Counted from the stretch's first letter, positions 52,787 to 61,831 are shown. The stretch: 64,000 bases of DNA from PoT sp049331405 (GCF_049331405.1 NZ_CP186274.1:1798001-1862000); one strand, 5' to 3'. Numbers and translations are program-made. Notes: generated by a model from the sequence alone, not told the origin.

Positions 52787-53884
52787 TTAACGGCTCGACT
52801 CGTCCCTGGGTTCGAAGGCGAGGTGGCGGCGGAAGAAGGGGAGGACGTCGGTGGCGATGCGGCCGGAATCGCCCCAGTTCGATTCTCCCCAGGCGCCGTT
52901 GTATTCCTCGGCCTCGTGGACGATGCCGAACTCGTTGAGCTTGTGCGTCAGGGCCCGGTTCGAGAAGACGTGGTCGTGGTTCGGGTCGCTGCGGTCCCAG
53001 TCGAACTTGAGCCCTCGCAGAGACTTCAGGTTATCGGCATATTGCGGGATCATCGACTCGAGGAAGAAGCTGTTGCGCAGGCGTTCGGTGAGCTTCGCGT
53101 CGATGACGAGCCGGCCGGCCGACTTGCGGGCGGGGAGGTCGATGAACAGCGGCGGCTTGTCCGGGTTCGGCAGGTGCGCCTGGAAGATCGTGGTGAAGAT
53201 CCAGGAGACGCCCGAGGCCTTGAGGTCGTCCTTCGACTTCGCGTTCGCGAGCAGGTCCCAGTCGGGCAAGGAGTCCATGACCCGCACCCCGGAGCCGGTG
53301 CCGACCGGGTGCAACCCATAGACGGAGCCGAAGACGTCGGGATGCTTCATGCCGAAGCGGATCGCCCCGTAACCCCCCATGCCGACCCCGGCGACCCCCC
53401 TCGAGTCGCTCTTGGCCAGGGTCCGGAAGTTGGCGTCGATGTCGGGGACCAGCTCGTCGACCATGCAGTCTTCCCAGTCGCCGGTCACGGGCGAATTGAC
53501 GTACCAGGAGCTGCCGAACGGCGTCCTCATGTCGACGCAGACGAGGATGAAGCCCTCGATGGAGCCGCTCGCGATCGCCCGGTCGAAGAGGCCCTGGGCG
53601 TCCTGCGTGTCGAACGCCGCGCGGAAGCTGCCGTCGAAATCGCTCGGCAGGAAATAGATCGTCGGATAACGCCTCGTCGAGCCGTCATAGCCGGGGGGCA
53701 GGTAGACGACCATCTTCCGCACCGGGCTGCTGCCGACCTTGTTGTGGTCGAAGTGCCTCGAGGTGAACTCCCGTTCGACGAGCCGGCCCTTCGCCGACTG
53801 CGCCTGCGACGGAGTCTCCCCCAGGGCCATGAACCCCAGGGCGAGCACCAGGCCTCGAACGACTGGCAAACATCTTCCGATCAT
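52787..53884 (-). CDS. Esterase-D-like alpha/beta hydrolase lacking the nucleophile Ser
   Basis: An exported 365-residue protein of the putative-esterase family: signal peptide (1-29), RKMVVYLPPGYD, YPTIYFLPSDFDG and a nucleophile elbow that reads GVGMGGYGA. Family enzymes have GxSMGG here; residue 168 is Gly (GGC codon), so the catalytic Ser is absent. A C-terminal His block, DPNHDHVFSNRALTH, remains. It is probably not a classical esterase; it may bind a ligand or be structural. The ATG at 53884 follows GGAAG; a TTG three codons earlier is possible. Confidence 0.8.
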   Translation of the reverse strand: MIGRCLPVVRGLVLALGFMALGETPSQAQSAKGRLVEREFTSRHFDHNKVGSSPVRKMVVYLPPGYDGSTRRYPTIYFLPSDFDGSFRAAFDTQDAQGLFDRAIASGSIEGFILVCVDMRTPFGSSWYVNSPVTGDWEDCMVDELVPDIDANFRTLAKSDSRGVAGVGMGGYGAIRFGMKHPDVFGSVYGLHPVGTGSGVRVMDSLPDWDLLANAKSKDDLKASGVSWIFTTIFQAHLPNPDKPPLFIDLPARKSAGRLVIDAKLTERLRNSFFLESMIPQYADNLKSLRGLKFDWDRSDPNHDHVFSNRALTHKLNEFGIVHEAEEYNGAWGESNWGDSGRIATDVLPFFRRHLAFEPRDESSR

Positions 53885-54118
53885 CGGATCCAACTTCCCG
53901 TGCGGGGTCGAAAGTGCGACCAGGAGCGAGAGGAAGCTCGATCTTATCCCGCGGATCCGGGCCCGGCAACGGAGCGAATTTCACCATTCCTGATGCGTGA
54001 ACGGCCAGGCTGGTTGTCGGACGACCACCCCGCGCAGGAAAACTCGCCGCCGACGCCGGGGGCATCGACAGCGAGCCGGTTGTCCGAAGGTGGTGGGCAA
54101 GACCTCTCGCGCGGACGC

Positions 54119-55024
54119 TCAGGGCTTGACCGTGTCGCCGTCCTGGATGAGCTGGACCCCGTCGACGACGATCTTGTCGCCCACGACGACCCCTTTCTTG
54201 ATGACGAAGAGGTCGCCAACCTCGGTCTGGACCTCGATCTCGCGCCGATGCACGACGTTCTTGCTGTCGACCCTGTAGACGTAGCGCTTGTGGAGGTTCT
54301 CGAACGTCGCCTTCTGGGGGACGACGATGGCGTCTTTCAGGATGCTCTTGAGGACGATCGTGGCGCTCTGGCCGTGCCGAACCACGCCCTTCGGGTTCGG
54401 GAAGTCGGCGCGGAAGGCGATGTTGCCGGTCTCCGAGTTGAACTTGGCGGCGATGGCCCCGATCGTGCCGGGTTCGTCGAACTTGCGGAGGTCCGCCAGC
54501 TTCAGCTCGATCTCCGGGTCTTTCTTGTTCTGCTTCTTCTCGACCATGTATTCGAGGTAGCGAGCCTCGGGGACGTTGAAATAGGCCCAGATGACGCTGT
54601 TGTCGGACAGGGTCGTGACGGCCTCGCCCTTCTTGACGTTCGTCCCTTTCTGGATGAGGATCGGGCCGATCGCGCCGTCGAAGTCGGCCTTCACGTCGGT
54701 CACGTCCGGATCCTTGACGAGCTCCTCGGTCGCGTCGGTCTTGATCGGGATCATCCGGATGATCGGATCGCCCTTCTTGATGGACTGACCTTCCTTGACG
54801 AAGATGTCCTTGAGCTCGCCATTCAGGTGCGCGCGGATCTCGACGAATCGGTGAGATTTGACCTTGCAGACGTAAGTTTGCGAGAGCGTGACATCCTTGG
54901 CCTCGACGGTGCCGACCTTGGCCTTGCGGGCCTCGTCCAGCGGCCTGGCCCCGTACGACACGTTCTCCGAGGGGGGGAGAGACATCAGCAGAAGGGTGAG
55001 TGTCAGGCCCCTTGCGAGTTTCAT
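54119..55024 (-). CDS. HlyD/AcrA-like periplasmic adaptor protein
   Basis: A 301-residue exported protein with signal peptide (about 1-24). It has the lipoyl half-motifs of membrane-fusion proteins: VEIRAHLNGELKDIFVKEGQ (about 60-79) with SIKKGDPI, and a second half ADFDGAIGPILIQKGTNVKKGEAV (about 110-133), then a beta-barrel and a membrane-proximal end (GDKIVVDGVQLIQDGDTV). The helical hairpin is short. No transporter or outer-membrane channel gene is adjacent, so it is an orphan adaptor. It is richer in Lys than its neighbours. GGAGG precedes the ATG at 55024. Confidence 0.8.
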   Translation of the reverse strand: MKLARGLTLTLLLMSLPPSENVSYGARPLDEARKAKVGTVEAKDVTLSQTYVCKVKSHRFVEIRAHLNGELKDIFVKEGQSIKKGDPIIRMIPIKTDATEELVKDPDVTDVKADFDGAIGPILIQKGTNVKKGEAVTTLSDNSVIWAYFNVPEARYLEYMVEKKQNKKDPEIELKLADLRKFDEPGTIGAIAAKFNSETGNIAFRADFPNPKGVVRHGQSATIVLKSILKDAIVVPQKATFENLHKRYVYRVDSKNVVHRREIEVQTEVGDLFVIKKGVVVGDKIVVDGVQLIQDGDTVKP

Positions 55025-55405
55025 CAAACCTCCACGTGTGGTTCCCTCGATACGCTTCCGCCCGGCTCGAACCGAGGTCCCTTGCAAGTATCTTGCCTCG
55101 CTGCCCGCAATCGCGAATGCGGGCGTCTCGACCTCACATTATTGGACCCGGATCAATTCCCCATGTCCAGGGGAGCATGGGCAAGGAATCTCCGGTGGGA
55201 AGTTGGCTTCCCGTTTTCGCGGGAGGTGCGGCATCATCCGACCCGGTGCCGAAGTGACGGCCCGCTCGTCCCGATCCCGAATTATCGGGCGAGGTGCCCT
55301 CGGCAACTCCTGGGCATTGCGATGGCCCCGGGATGGGAACCGGCCGGGTTGCCCGGTTGGATCAGGGCGTCGGACGGCAGCCCGAAGGCAAGGAGTCAAA
55401 CCGAG
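55025..55405. other. Intergenic region, no gene seen
   Basis: This lies between divergent genes. A CCCGAT/ATCGGG stem occurs at about 55276-55294, with no further structure. Confidence 0.4.
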
Positions 55406-55828
55406 ATGCGAAAGCCCCGGATCACGATGCGCCGCCTGATGATCGCCGTGGCCGCGTGCGGCCTCCTGATCTGGGTCGGCGATCGGCTTTACGTGTACTG
55501 GGTCAGGCTCCCGCTCTATCGAGACCGCGTCCGCTTTCATGCGTTGCATGAAACCGCCAGGATCACGCGACTCCAGGACGCGACGCACACCGCCGGCCCC
55601 GAGGAATTGGTTCAACTCAATCGCGCGTGGGCCGCTTACCACGCGACCATGCGGCAGAAGTACGAGCGAGCCGTCGCCAGGCCCTGGATCACGGTACCTC
55701 CCGAGCCGCCGACGCCGAACTTCTTGAGCGACTCGAAGACCGGGCGTTCGGTCGACCTGCATTATCGTCGACCTGCATTATCAATGATCTCGCACGCGGA
55801 GGGTCCGTCGGGCATGCTCCTCAATTAA
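55406..55828 (+). CDS. Small membrane-anchored protein with altered C-terminus
   Basis: A 140-residue protein with start MRKPRITMRRLM, one membrane helix (about 9-24) and a soluble helical part ending in AYHATMRQKYERAVARPWIT and a Pro-rich segment. It is a paralog of the protein at 31828-32226. A 16-base tandem duplication (55751-55782) shifts the frame. Without it the protein would end SVDLHYQ at a TGA; with it the last ~20 residues are new. AAGGAG lies 11 bases before the ATG. Function unknown. Confidence 0.65.
   Translation: MRKPRITMRRLMIAVAACGLLIWVGDRLYVYWVRLPLYRDRVRFHALHETARITRLQDATHTAGPEELVQLNRAWAAYHATMRQKYERAVARPWITVPPEPPTPNFLSDSKTGRSVDLHYRRPALSMISHAEGPSGMLLN
55751..55782. repeat. 16-bp tandem duplication inside a gene
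   Basis: GTCGACCTGCATTATC occurs twice in a row (55751-55766 and 55767-55782). Sixteen is not a multiple of three, so it changes the reading frame of the gene at 55406. Confidence 0.95.
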
Positions 55829-55951
55829 ATCCTAGGTGTTCGGCTGTACAAGTTTCGCTGCCGCCGGTAACATGCCTCGGTCGAGAATAAGAGGTGTATT
55901 GCGCGATGATCGGAGACGCTCATTGCCATGAACCGTTGACGAGGGGGACCG

Positions 55952-56581
55952 ATGTCGAGGCGAGAGAAGCCCTTCGGGCAAGAACGCTGGACCTGGGATG
56001 AGATCGACGCCGGCCGGCGTTTCACGAAGGCCGAGAAGCGCTGGAACCACATGGCGAAGCGGGGCGGCTGGGAGCGGGATCTCAACGGCAATTACGTCAT
56101 GCCCGCCGCCGCGGCACCGCTTTTCATCGTCCTGTTACTAGGCGGGTTCGTGCTCGCCGTGCTGGAGCCCAAGGGGGTCGCTTACGGGAAGGGGCCACAC
56201 CATGAGACGGCCTCGATGGTCCTCGTGGGGATGTGCCTCTTCTTCCTCGTCTATGTCGGGATCTGGCTATTGGTCCACACCTTGATGTCGCGGGCGAAGG
56301 AGCACGCGGCGAGCCAACCTCCGCCGCCGACCTCGACACCGCCGCCTACGCCCGTCTTGCCCGGCACGAACAGGGAGCTCAAACCCCTCTACGAGTACGT
56401 CGGCGACGCATTCCGATGGCTCACGCGCGATGCGTTGGAGCACCTCGGCGCCGCGGTCGTGGGGGCCTGGAATTCCGTCGGCCGGGGATTTCGCAGCCTC
56501 CCCGAATGGCTCGTGGCCATCCTTGGCGGGCTCGCCTTCGCCCTGCCTGTGGTCGGGCTCATGATCTACTTCCTGCGTTGA
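55952..56581 (+). CDS. Membrane protein with Pro-rich linker
   Basis: A 209-residue protein: a charged N-terminal cytoplasmic segment (1-48), two membrane helices (about 50-68 and 87-110), a Pro/Thr-rich linker (about 120-137), an amphipathic region and a third helix (about 187-207). There is no enzymatic motif. The next gene, the broken pentapeptide/TIR gene, follows after 55 bases on the same strand. Function unknown. Confidence 0.7.
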   Translation: MSRREKPFGQERWTWDEIDAGRRFTKAEKRWNHMAKRGGWERDLNGNYVMPAAAAPLFIVLLLGGFVLAVLEPKGVAYGKGPHHETASMVLVGMCLFFLVYVGIWLLVHTLMSRAKEHAASQPPPPTSTPPPTPVLPGTNRELKPLYEYVGDAFRWLTRDALEHLGAAVVGAWNSVGRGFRSLPEWLVAILGGLAFALPVVGLMIYFLR

Positions 56582-56636
56582 GAGTCCGAGGGCCGAGGCC
56601 GTTCGTCGGCGCGATGAAGATGGAGGAGCAGGGGGC

Positions 56637-57241
56637 ATGGATCTCGCGAAGACCCTGGCGCTGCTGAAAGGCGGGCCCGCCGGGATCAAGGAGTGGAATG
56701 CGTATCGCCGGGCCGGGGGAAAGTGCCCCCATTTGCAAGACGTCGACCTCGCCGGGGCCGACCTGGCTGGGGCCAATCATGAGAGTCGATCTGCTCGATC
56801 TTCCTCCTCCACGACCCGGCCGACGAATCTTTCGCCCGACAACTCCACACGCGCATGTACGCCGATGGGTTCCGCGTCTGGTATGACGTGATTGAACATG
56901 AATCGGCCAGGGTCTTCACCGAACGGATTGAGGAAGCCTTGCGCATGCATTCGCGACTCCTGATCGTCGTGTCGGAGGCGAGCCGCAAGGCCGAGTGGCT
57001 GCGAACCGAGTTCGGCCGCGCGTTCCTGAAAGGCAAGAATGGGACGATCGCGATCGCGCACGCGATCAGCCTCCTGAGCCCCGACGACCTGCTCGAATGG
57101 AAGTGCTACGTCGCGTCCTGCTCTCGCGACCTTGCGGAAGTCCAGCGTCGTTCAGGGATTCCCGACTTCTCGCGCTGGGAGGATCCGGATAGCTTCGAAC
57201 GGGCCTACGGGCAACTCGCGGAGGCCCTCACGAAATCTTGA
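56637..57241 (+). pseudogene. Broken pentapeptide-repeat/TIR-domain gene
   Basis: From the ATG at 56637, after GGAGGAG, one can read MDLAKTLALLKGGPAGIKEW and then the first pentapeptide units (LAGADLAGAN). The frame is then lost near 56780. In another frame a TIR domain follows without its own start: SIFLLHDPADESFARQLHTR, MYADGFRVWYDV, EALRMHSRLLIVVSEASRKA, and a C-terminal LLEWKCYVASCSRDL to LAEALTKS. A deletion of most pentapeptide repeats with a frameshift explains the structure. TIR domains are often NAD-cleaving defence or signalling effectors. A short product from ATG 56855 would lack the TIR core strand. Confidence 0.65.
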
Positions 57242-57335
57242 GCCGTCGCGAAGGCGAAGCCTCGGGATCGAGCCCAGGGGCGAAACCTCAGCGCAGTCGC
57301 CGATGCTCCGAAGTCCGGCCGAGGAACCTCGAAGG

Positions 57336-58226
57336 ATGAATATCCCGACCGAAGACGACTGGCGCAGCGAACCCTGGCATGAGGACCTCGCCTGGGCCTA
57401 CAAGCACTTCCGCGGCAAGACCCTGGACGAGGCCGTGATGCTCTTCGAAGAGAATTCCCTCCTTTACCAGGATGCTGTCATGTACATGCCCCGTCGCGTC
57501 TTCGGCTATTACCTCGGGGCTTACCTCCGTTATCTCCTGTCCGACGCCGCCAGGGGTGACTCCGATGGCGCAAGCGGCTTCATCACCTTGATCCACCACA
57601 AGGCCGGGCATCAACGCGAGGACCTCGTCCCCGTCTGGAACGAGGTCGAGCCCGTCTTGAGGAGGCTCGCCGAGCACCAGGACGATTTCGGTGCCGAGTG
57701 GGCCATCTACGGCTGTTTCCGCACCCGGATCCGCGAGATCGTGAAGCTTGGCTTCGAAGTCTCGTTCGACACGTCGACCCCGGAGAAGGTCCCCGAATCC
57801 GTGACTCTGAGGGACATGGGCTTCGGAGATCGCTCGACGCCCTTCACGGTCGCGGCCCAGGTCTTCCGCAATTCGGGGCTCGGCCCCATCCCCGACGACG
57901 CGACCAGGGCCGACATCCTCCGCATCTTTGGGCCGCCGGTCGCCTCGGGCGGCGGCGAACACCCGAAGTACGGCCGCATCCCCGATTGGATCCGATACAA
58001 TCGCCCCGACTGTCACCTCCGCTTCGAGTTCGACGGGGAACGGGTTACAGGCGTGATGTTCTCTTCACCGCATTATTCGATCGAATCCCCATCTCCTGCA
58101 AGTCCGAAACCTGATCAACCCTCCGCGGGAAATCGGCCCATCGAGACCTGGGACGATTTCATCAAGGCCTACCCGCCGAACGACGATTTTGACGAGGATA
58201 CCGGCCTGCGTAACAACGGGCTTTAG
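57336..58226 (+). CDS. Hypothetical two-domain soluble protein
   Basis: A 296-residue protein without signal or membrane segments. The N-terminal domain (about 10-150) is helical and aromatic-rich (WHEDLAWAYKHFRGKTLDEA, YYLGAYLRYLL). The C-terminal domain (about 160-260) has IPDDATRADILRIFGPP, then GRIPDWIRYNRPDCHLRFEF, a pattern seen in small immunity-like or lipoprotein-associated domains. The protein ends in a Pro/Asp-rich tail. It follows the TIR pseudogene. I cannot name the family. GAGGAA lies 9 bases before the ATG. Confidence 0.65.
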   Translation: MNIPTEDDWRSEPWHEDLAWAYKHFRGKTLDEAVMLFEENSLLYQDAVMYMPRRVFGYYLGAYLRYLLSDAARGDSDGASGFITLIHHKAGHQREDLVPVWNEVEPVLRRLAEHQDDFGAEWAIYGCFRTRIREIVKLGFEVSFDTSTPEKVPESVTLRDMGFGDRSTPFTVAAQVFRNSGLGPIPDDATRADILRIFGPPVASGGGEHPKYGRIPDWIRYNRPDCHLRFEFDGERVTGVMFSSPHYSIESPSPASPKPDQPSAGNRPIETWDDFIKAYPPNDDFDEDTGLRNNGL

Positions 58227-58865
58227 TCGACCGGGAATAGACGTGAACATTCCATCAAGAATCAAAGAAATCGATTTCGCAAGCGTTCCACGAAATCAAC
58301 TCGCTGATTTGGAGAGTTGATCTTACATTAGCTTGATTTCGGGTGATATTTGCCGGCCCGGCGAAATCTGCCGGGGCTATGTGAGAATCCCCCCCGAGCT
58401 AATCGATGACATATCGTCGCCGCTTATTGGATTCGCAGAATACTCCCAGGAATCAAGTTAAGCCCCGATCGAAGCGGACGATGTAGTTCGCCCCGGAATC
58501 GCTGGAAGATCGGCGTCTGCTGACGGCGGCCCGGTTCGCCTCGGGTTTGGAGCACGAGACGGCCCTGCCGGTCGAGACGTCCTTCAACCGGCAGGACTTC
58601 AACGACGGGCGGTTCCTCGGCTCGAAGGCGCGCGACGGCTCGCCGATCGACTTCAACAACGACGGCCGGGCGGACATGATCATGCTCGGCCTGGGCTACG
58701 TCGGCGATGGGACCGATCGCCTGCATCAATCGATCCGAACCCAGTCATCACCGAAGATCTCTAGCTCTTGGGGCGGCCGACGGCCCAATCTTCGAGCCTC
58801 GGCGACGGGGCGAGGCGTCCGAGCCCCGTTCGCCGGACGAGGCCCGCCCGAGCGGAGGCCTCGCC
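58227..58865. other. Intergenic region with a gene remnant
   Basis: It contains AT-richer DNA at 58250-58350 and the surface-protein remnant at 58487-58745. No intact gene. Confidence 0.45.
58487..58745 (+). pseudogene. Remnant of a planctomycete surface protein
   Basis: After an in-frame stop the text reads ESLEDRRLLTA, the N-terminal LEDRxLLS-type signature of large planctomycete exported proteins. It is followed at once by DFNNDGRADMIMLGLG, an FG-GAP-like calcium loop normally found much further on. The start, signal and bulk of the protein are missing. A large internal deletion is likely. Confidence 0.5.
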
Positions 58866-59510
58866 ATGCTGCACTACCCCAAGATCTCCGGGAGCCGAGG
58901 CTGTCCCGACGGCCGCTGCCTCGCGTTCGAGAAGTACGACGGCACCAACCTGCACTGGGACTGGGACCGCGACTTCGGCTGGCACGCCTTCGGCACGCGT
59001 CGCGATGAATTCAACCTGACCGACGGCGGCATCGAGGCCTTCTCGGAGCGTCACGCCCATCTGCACGAGGCCCCCGGCGTCTTCCTCGCGAGCCTGGCCG
59101 AGGGTGTCGAGCGGGTCTTCCACGATGTCCCAGCCTACCGTGAGTTCCCCTCATTCAAGGTCTTCGCCGAGTTCCTCGGCCCCAACTCGTTCGCCGGCCT
59201 GCATCGGGCGGACGACCCGAAGGAATTGCGGATCTTCGACGTCCAGGCCGAGCCCTTCGGCCTCATCGGTCCTCGTCGATTCGTCGACGACTTCGGCCAT
59301 CTCCCCATCGCCCGGGTCGTCTATGAGGGAAAGCTCACCGGCAAGTTCGCCGAGGAGGTCCGCACCGGCAAGCACGGCGTCGCCGAGGGCGTCGTCTGCA
59401 AGGGAGGCCACGGCGGCCCCGACCTCTGGATGGTCAAGATCAAGACCTATGCCTATCTGCAAAAGATCAAGGCCGCCTTCGCCGATCGCTGGGAGGATTA
59501 CTGGGAATGA
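58866..59510 (+). CDS. Small RNA ligase/nucleotidyltransferase
   Basis: A 214-residue protein with the covalent nucleotidyltransferase motifs. Motif I is Lys23-Tyr-Asp-Gly (CLAFEKYDGTNLHW), where Lys23 would form the AMP adduct. A middle motif is in FAEFLGPNSFAGLH, motif IV in EGVVCKGG (about 175-182) and motif V in MVKIKT (about 190-195). It is close to the bare catalytic domain of Rnl2-like RNA ligases, without a C-terminal extension. It could seal RNA nicks or serve RNA repair; partners such as a kinase/phosphatase are absent nearby. GGAGG lies 7 bases before the ATG at 58866, which settles the start. Confidence 0.8.
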   Translation: MLHYPKISGSRGCPDGRCLAFEKYDGTNLHWDWDRDFGWHAFGTRRDEFNLTDGGIEAFSERHAHLHEAPGVFLASLAEGVERVFHDVPAYREFPSFKVFAEFLGPNSFAGLHRADDPKELRIFDVQAEPFGLIGPRRFVDDFGHLPIARVVYEGKLTGKFAEEVRTGKHGVAEGVVCKGGHGGPDLWMVKIKTYAYLQKIKAAFADRWEDYWE

Positions 59511-59595
59511 CCGCCGAACGCTCCGGCGTATTTCTTCGAGCCGAGTCCCGTCTCTCGGTGGGCAATCGAATCGGCCTCGCCTCCGAGGGGCCGAG

Positions 59596-59826
59596 CTAAT
59601 TCAGGGACGCGAAGCCCGAGCGATAGGCGCGGCGGGCGAGGTCGGCGTCGCGCCGGAGTTCGGCCGCCAGGCGGTCCGGACGGAACGCGCGAGGCGCGAG
59701 GGTCATCCTCGCGCCGAGTAGGCCGAGGTCGCGGATCGCGTCGTCGCGATCTGGGACGACGATCAGCGAGGTCAGGCCTTCCGGGACAGGGGAGGTGGTC
59801 GGCTCGTCGTCATTCGGCCGGGTCAT
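59596..59826 (-). CDS. Small hypothetical protein
   Basis: A 76-residue soluble protein with a Pro/Thr-rich start, a strand SLIVVPDRDDAIRDLGLLG and a C-terminal Arg/Ala-rich helix (LAAELRRDADLARRAYRSG). GAGAGGAA lies about 8 bases before the ATG at 59826, which supports translation. It is convergent with the RNA ligase gene. Unknown family. Confidence 0.5.
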   Translation of the reverse strand: MTRPNDDEPTTSPVPEGLTSLIVVPDRDDAIRDLGLLGARMTLAPRAFRPDRLAAELRRDADLARRAYRSGFASLN

Positions 59827-60545
59827 GGTGTGTTCCTCTCGAAGGATGATGCCGCGGAGAACTGGAGCCTCGCTCGGTCCGATCCCAACAGGGACGACCG
59901 AAGGCCGGGCACGTCGCGAGTTGCATCATCGATCGATATGCCTCTTCGCGATATATCGTGCGCAGGCCCTCATCAAGGGGAGACCAGGATCGTACGACTC
60001 AGGGGCAGTCCAATCCCGAGATGCTTTTCAGGAATAGGTGACAAAAGTTCACTGCTAATCCAAATTACAACGCCCGCTCGTCCGGCGTCAACGGGGAAGA
60101 TTCGTAATTCCATGGGCCGAGTGTGGTGCCGTCGGAGTGGCCTGCCGCCGGCGGCGAGGCCAGCAATCCGGAAGGAGGGAGTCTCGGGTTGCGGGGGGGG
60201 CACGTCCGGCGCCGCCGCTTGGGTCGTCACGAGGCTCGCACGCCTCCCGCCCGCCTGGCGCCTCGGTTCGGGGCCGGATCTGACCTTGCCGAAACCTGCG
60301 GGGCCTCGATCGGCCCGGTGGACTCGGCGGGATCGCCCCGAAGTTCATTGGGTTGATGAATTAAGGACATGAACAACCGATCGTAGCCTGGTCGTCGAGG
60401 CTCTCATGAAGGGCATGAGGAGCCGATCGAAGATCTCGCAACCGTCGTTTCAACTCTTGACATACGCCATCAATCCAAGCACACTCTCCGCTGACTTTCC
60501 CCCCCCCCCCGAGTGAATTCATAGAGCCAGGATCAGGAGAGCAGG
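59827..60545. other. Intergenic region with poly-C tract
   Basis: No gene is supported. It ends in the promoter region of the acyltransferase gene, which contains a run of 12 C at 60499-60510. Confidence 0.5.
60499..60510 (+). promoter_or_regulatory. Homopolymeric C tract upstream of the acyltransferase
   Basis: Twelve consecutive C, 36-47 bases before the ATG at 60546. Tracts of this length are prone to slippage and could vary the promoter or leader. Confidence 0.35.
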
Positions 60546-61637
60546 ATGCACCGAATTTCGGAATTCGATGCGCTCAGGGGTATAGCGGCCATCACGATCG
60601 TGGTCCACCACTTCTGGTTGCCGTCGTTCTCGCCGATGGCGACGGCGGTCAATCTGTTTTTCGTCATATCGGGATTCTTAATCACGGGTATCGTGCTGAA
60701 GAATCGCGGGGAGCGGGGGTTCCTCAAGACCTTTTACATAAGACGATCCTTGCGCATCTGGCCGATCTACTATCTGGGCCTGTTCGCGGTGGTGGCGTAC
60801 AACCTCGCGTCGCCAACGCGCGAGCCGATGGATGGTCTGCCTTATTACTTGCTCTACCTCCAGAAGCTCCCCTGCTACTGGATGAGCCCCGAGCCTCCGT
60901 TCATCCACTCGTTCCTCCATACGTGGACGCTGGCGATCGAGGAACAGTTCTACATGTTCTGGCCGCTGCTGATCTGCCTCGCGGGCAGGAAGGCCGTCGT
61001 TCCGCTGGCGTTGGCCTTCGTCGCGCTCCCGGTCGCGACCAGGGTCGCGGGGTTCAGCCCCTGGATCCTGCTGACGCAGTGCGACGGCCTCGCCCTGGGG
61101 TGCCTGCTCGCGGGCCTGCTCGCCGGCCGATCGTGGTCCGAGGCCTCTCGCCGACGCTTCCACGCGGCCCTGCTCGGGCTCTGCATCGTCGGCATCCTCT
61201 TCACGGTCGCCGGCGCCCCCGCCCTCGGGCGCCTTGGGGAGGGCTGGCGGCCGATCGCCGCGAGCCTCAAGATCTCGTTTACGAACCTCTTCTACTTCGG
61301 CCTCGTCGGCCTGGTGGTCGGCCACTCCGGACACCCAGCTCTGGCGATCCTCAGGGCGCGCCCCCTCGTCTATCTCGGGACGATCAGCTACGGCCTTTAT
61401 CTCTATCACTACATCATCATCATCACGGTCCAGCAGTTCTTCGCCCATCATGGCCTGACGCGACCGTGGTGGATCGATGTGCTGGCGTTCGTCGCGACGC
61501 TCGCCGTGTCCGCGCTCTCCTGGCGGTTCGTGGAGCGGCCGATCCTGGCGCTGAAGGATCGGTGGAACTACCGATCCGAGGCCCCCACGGCGGACCCGGC
61601 CGGGAAGCGGGAGCTGGCGATCTCCCTGGGCTCCTGA
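60546..61637 (+). CDS. Acyltransferase 3 family membrane protein
   Basis: A 363-residue integral membrane acyltransferase (OafA/NodX type) that adds acetyl or other acyl groups to surface sugars. The family start RISEFDALRGIAAITIVVHH contains the conserved His pair. FYIRRSLRIWPIYYLGL and the region around HTWTLAIEEQFYMFWPLL follow. About ten membrane helices fill the rest, with a short cytoplasmic tail. AGGAGAGCAGG lies before the ATG. No partner glycan genes are adjacent. Confidence 0.9.
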   Translation: MHRISEFDALRGIAAITIVVHHFWLPSFSPMATAVNLFFVISGFLITGIVLKNRGERGFLKTFYIRRSLRIWPIYYLGLFAVVAYNLASPTREPMDGLPYYLLYLQKLPCYWMSPEPPFIHSFLHTWTLAIEEQFYMFWPLLICLAGRKAVVPLALAFVALPVATRVAGFSPWILLTQCDGLALGCLLAGLLAGRSWSEASRRRFHAALLGLCIVGILFTVAGAPALGRLGEGWRPIAASLKISFTNLFYFGLVGLVVGHSGHPALAILRARPLVYLGTISYGLYLYHYIIIITVQQFFAHHGLTRPWWIDVLAFVATLAVSALSWRFVERPILALKDRWNYRSEAPTADPAGKRELAISLGS

Positions 61638-61831
61638 CGTCGACCATGCCCCCCGAGAGGGTCTCCAGGCCGGCAATATGACAAACGTCGGAATTATGCC
61701 TCTCGGAGTCCTTCCAAGCCGGGCGGCTTCTGATAGGATCGACTCGGGTTCGCGGCGAGGGCGTCGCGAGTCTCGGGTCGAACGCCTGACGTGCGAGCGA
61801 GCCTTGATCGGGCTCGTCGAGGGGGGATTCC

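Noticed and set aside
52823..55828. A very long plus-strand open frame of about 1000 codons
   Set aside because: It is antisense to the esterase and HlyD-like genes, which have motifs and ribosome binding sites. Long antisense frames are common in GC-rich DNA. Only its end (55406-55828) is a real gene.
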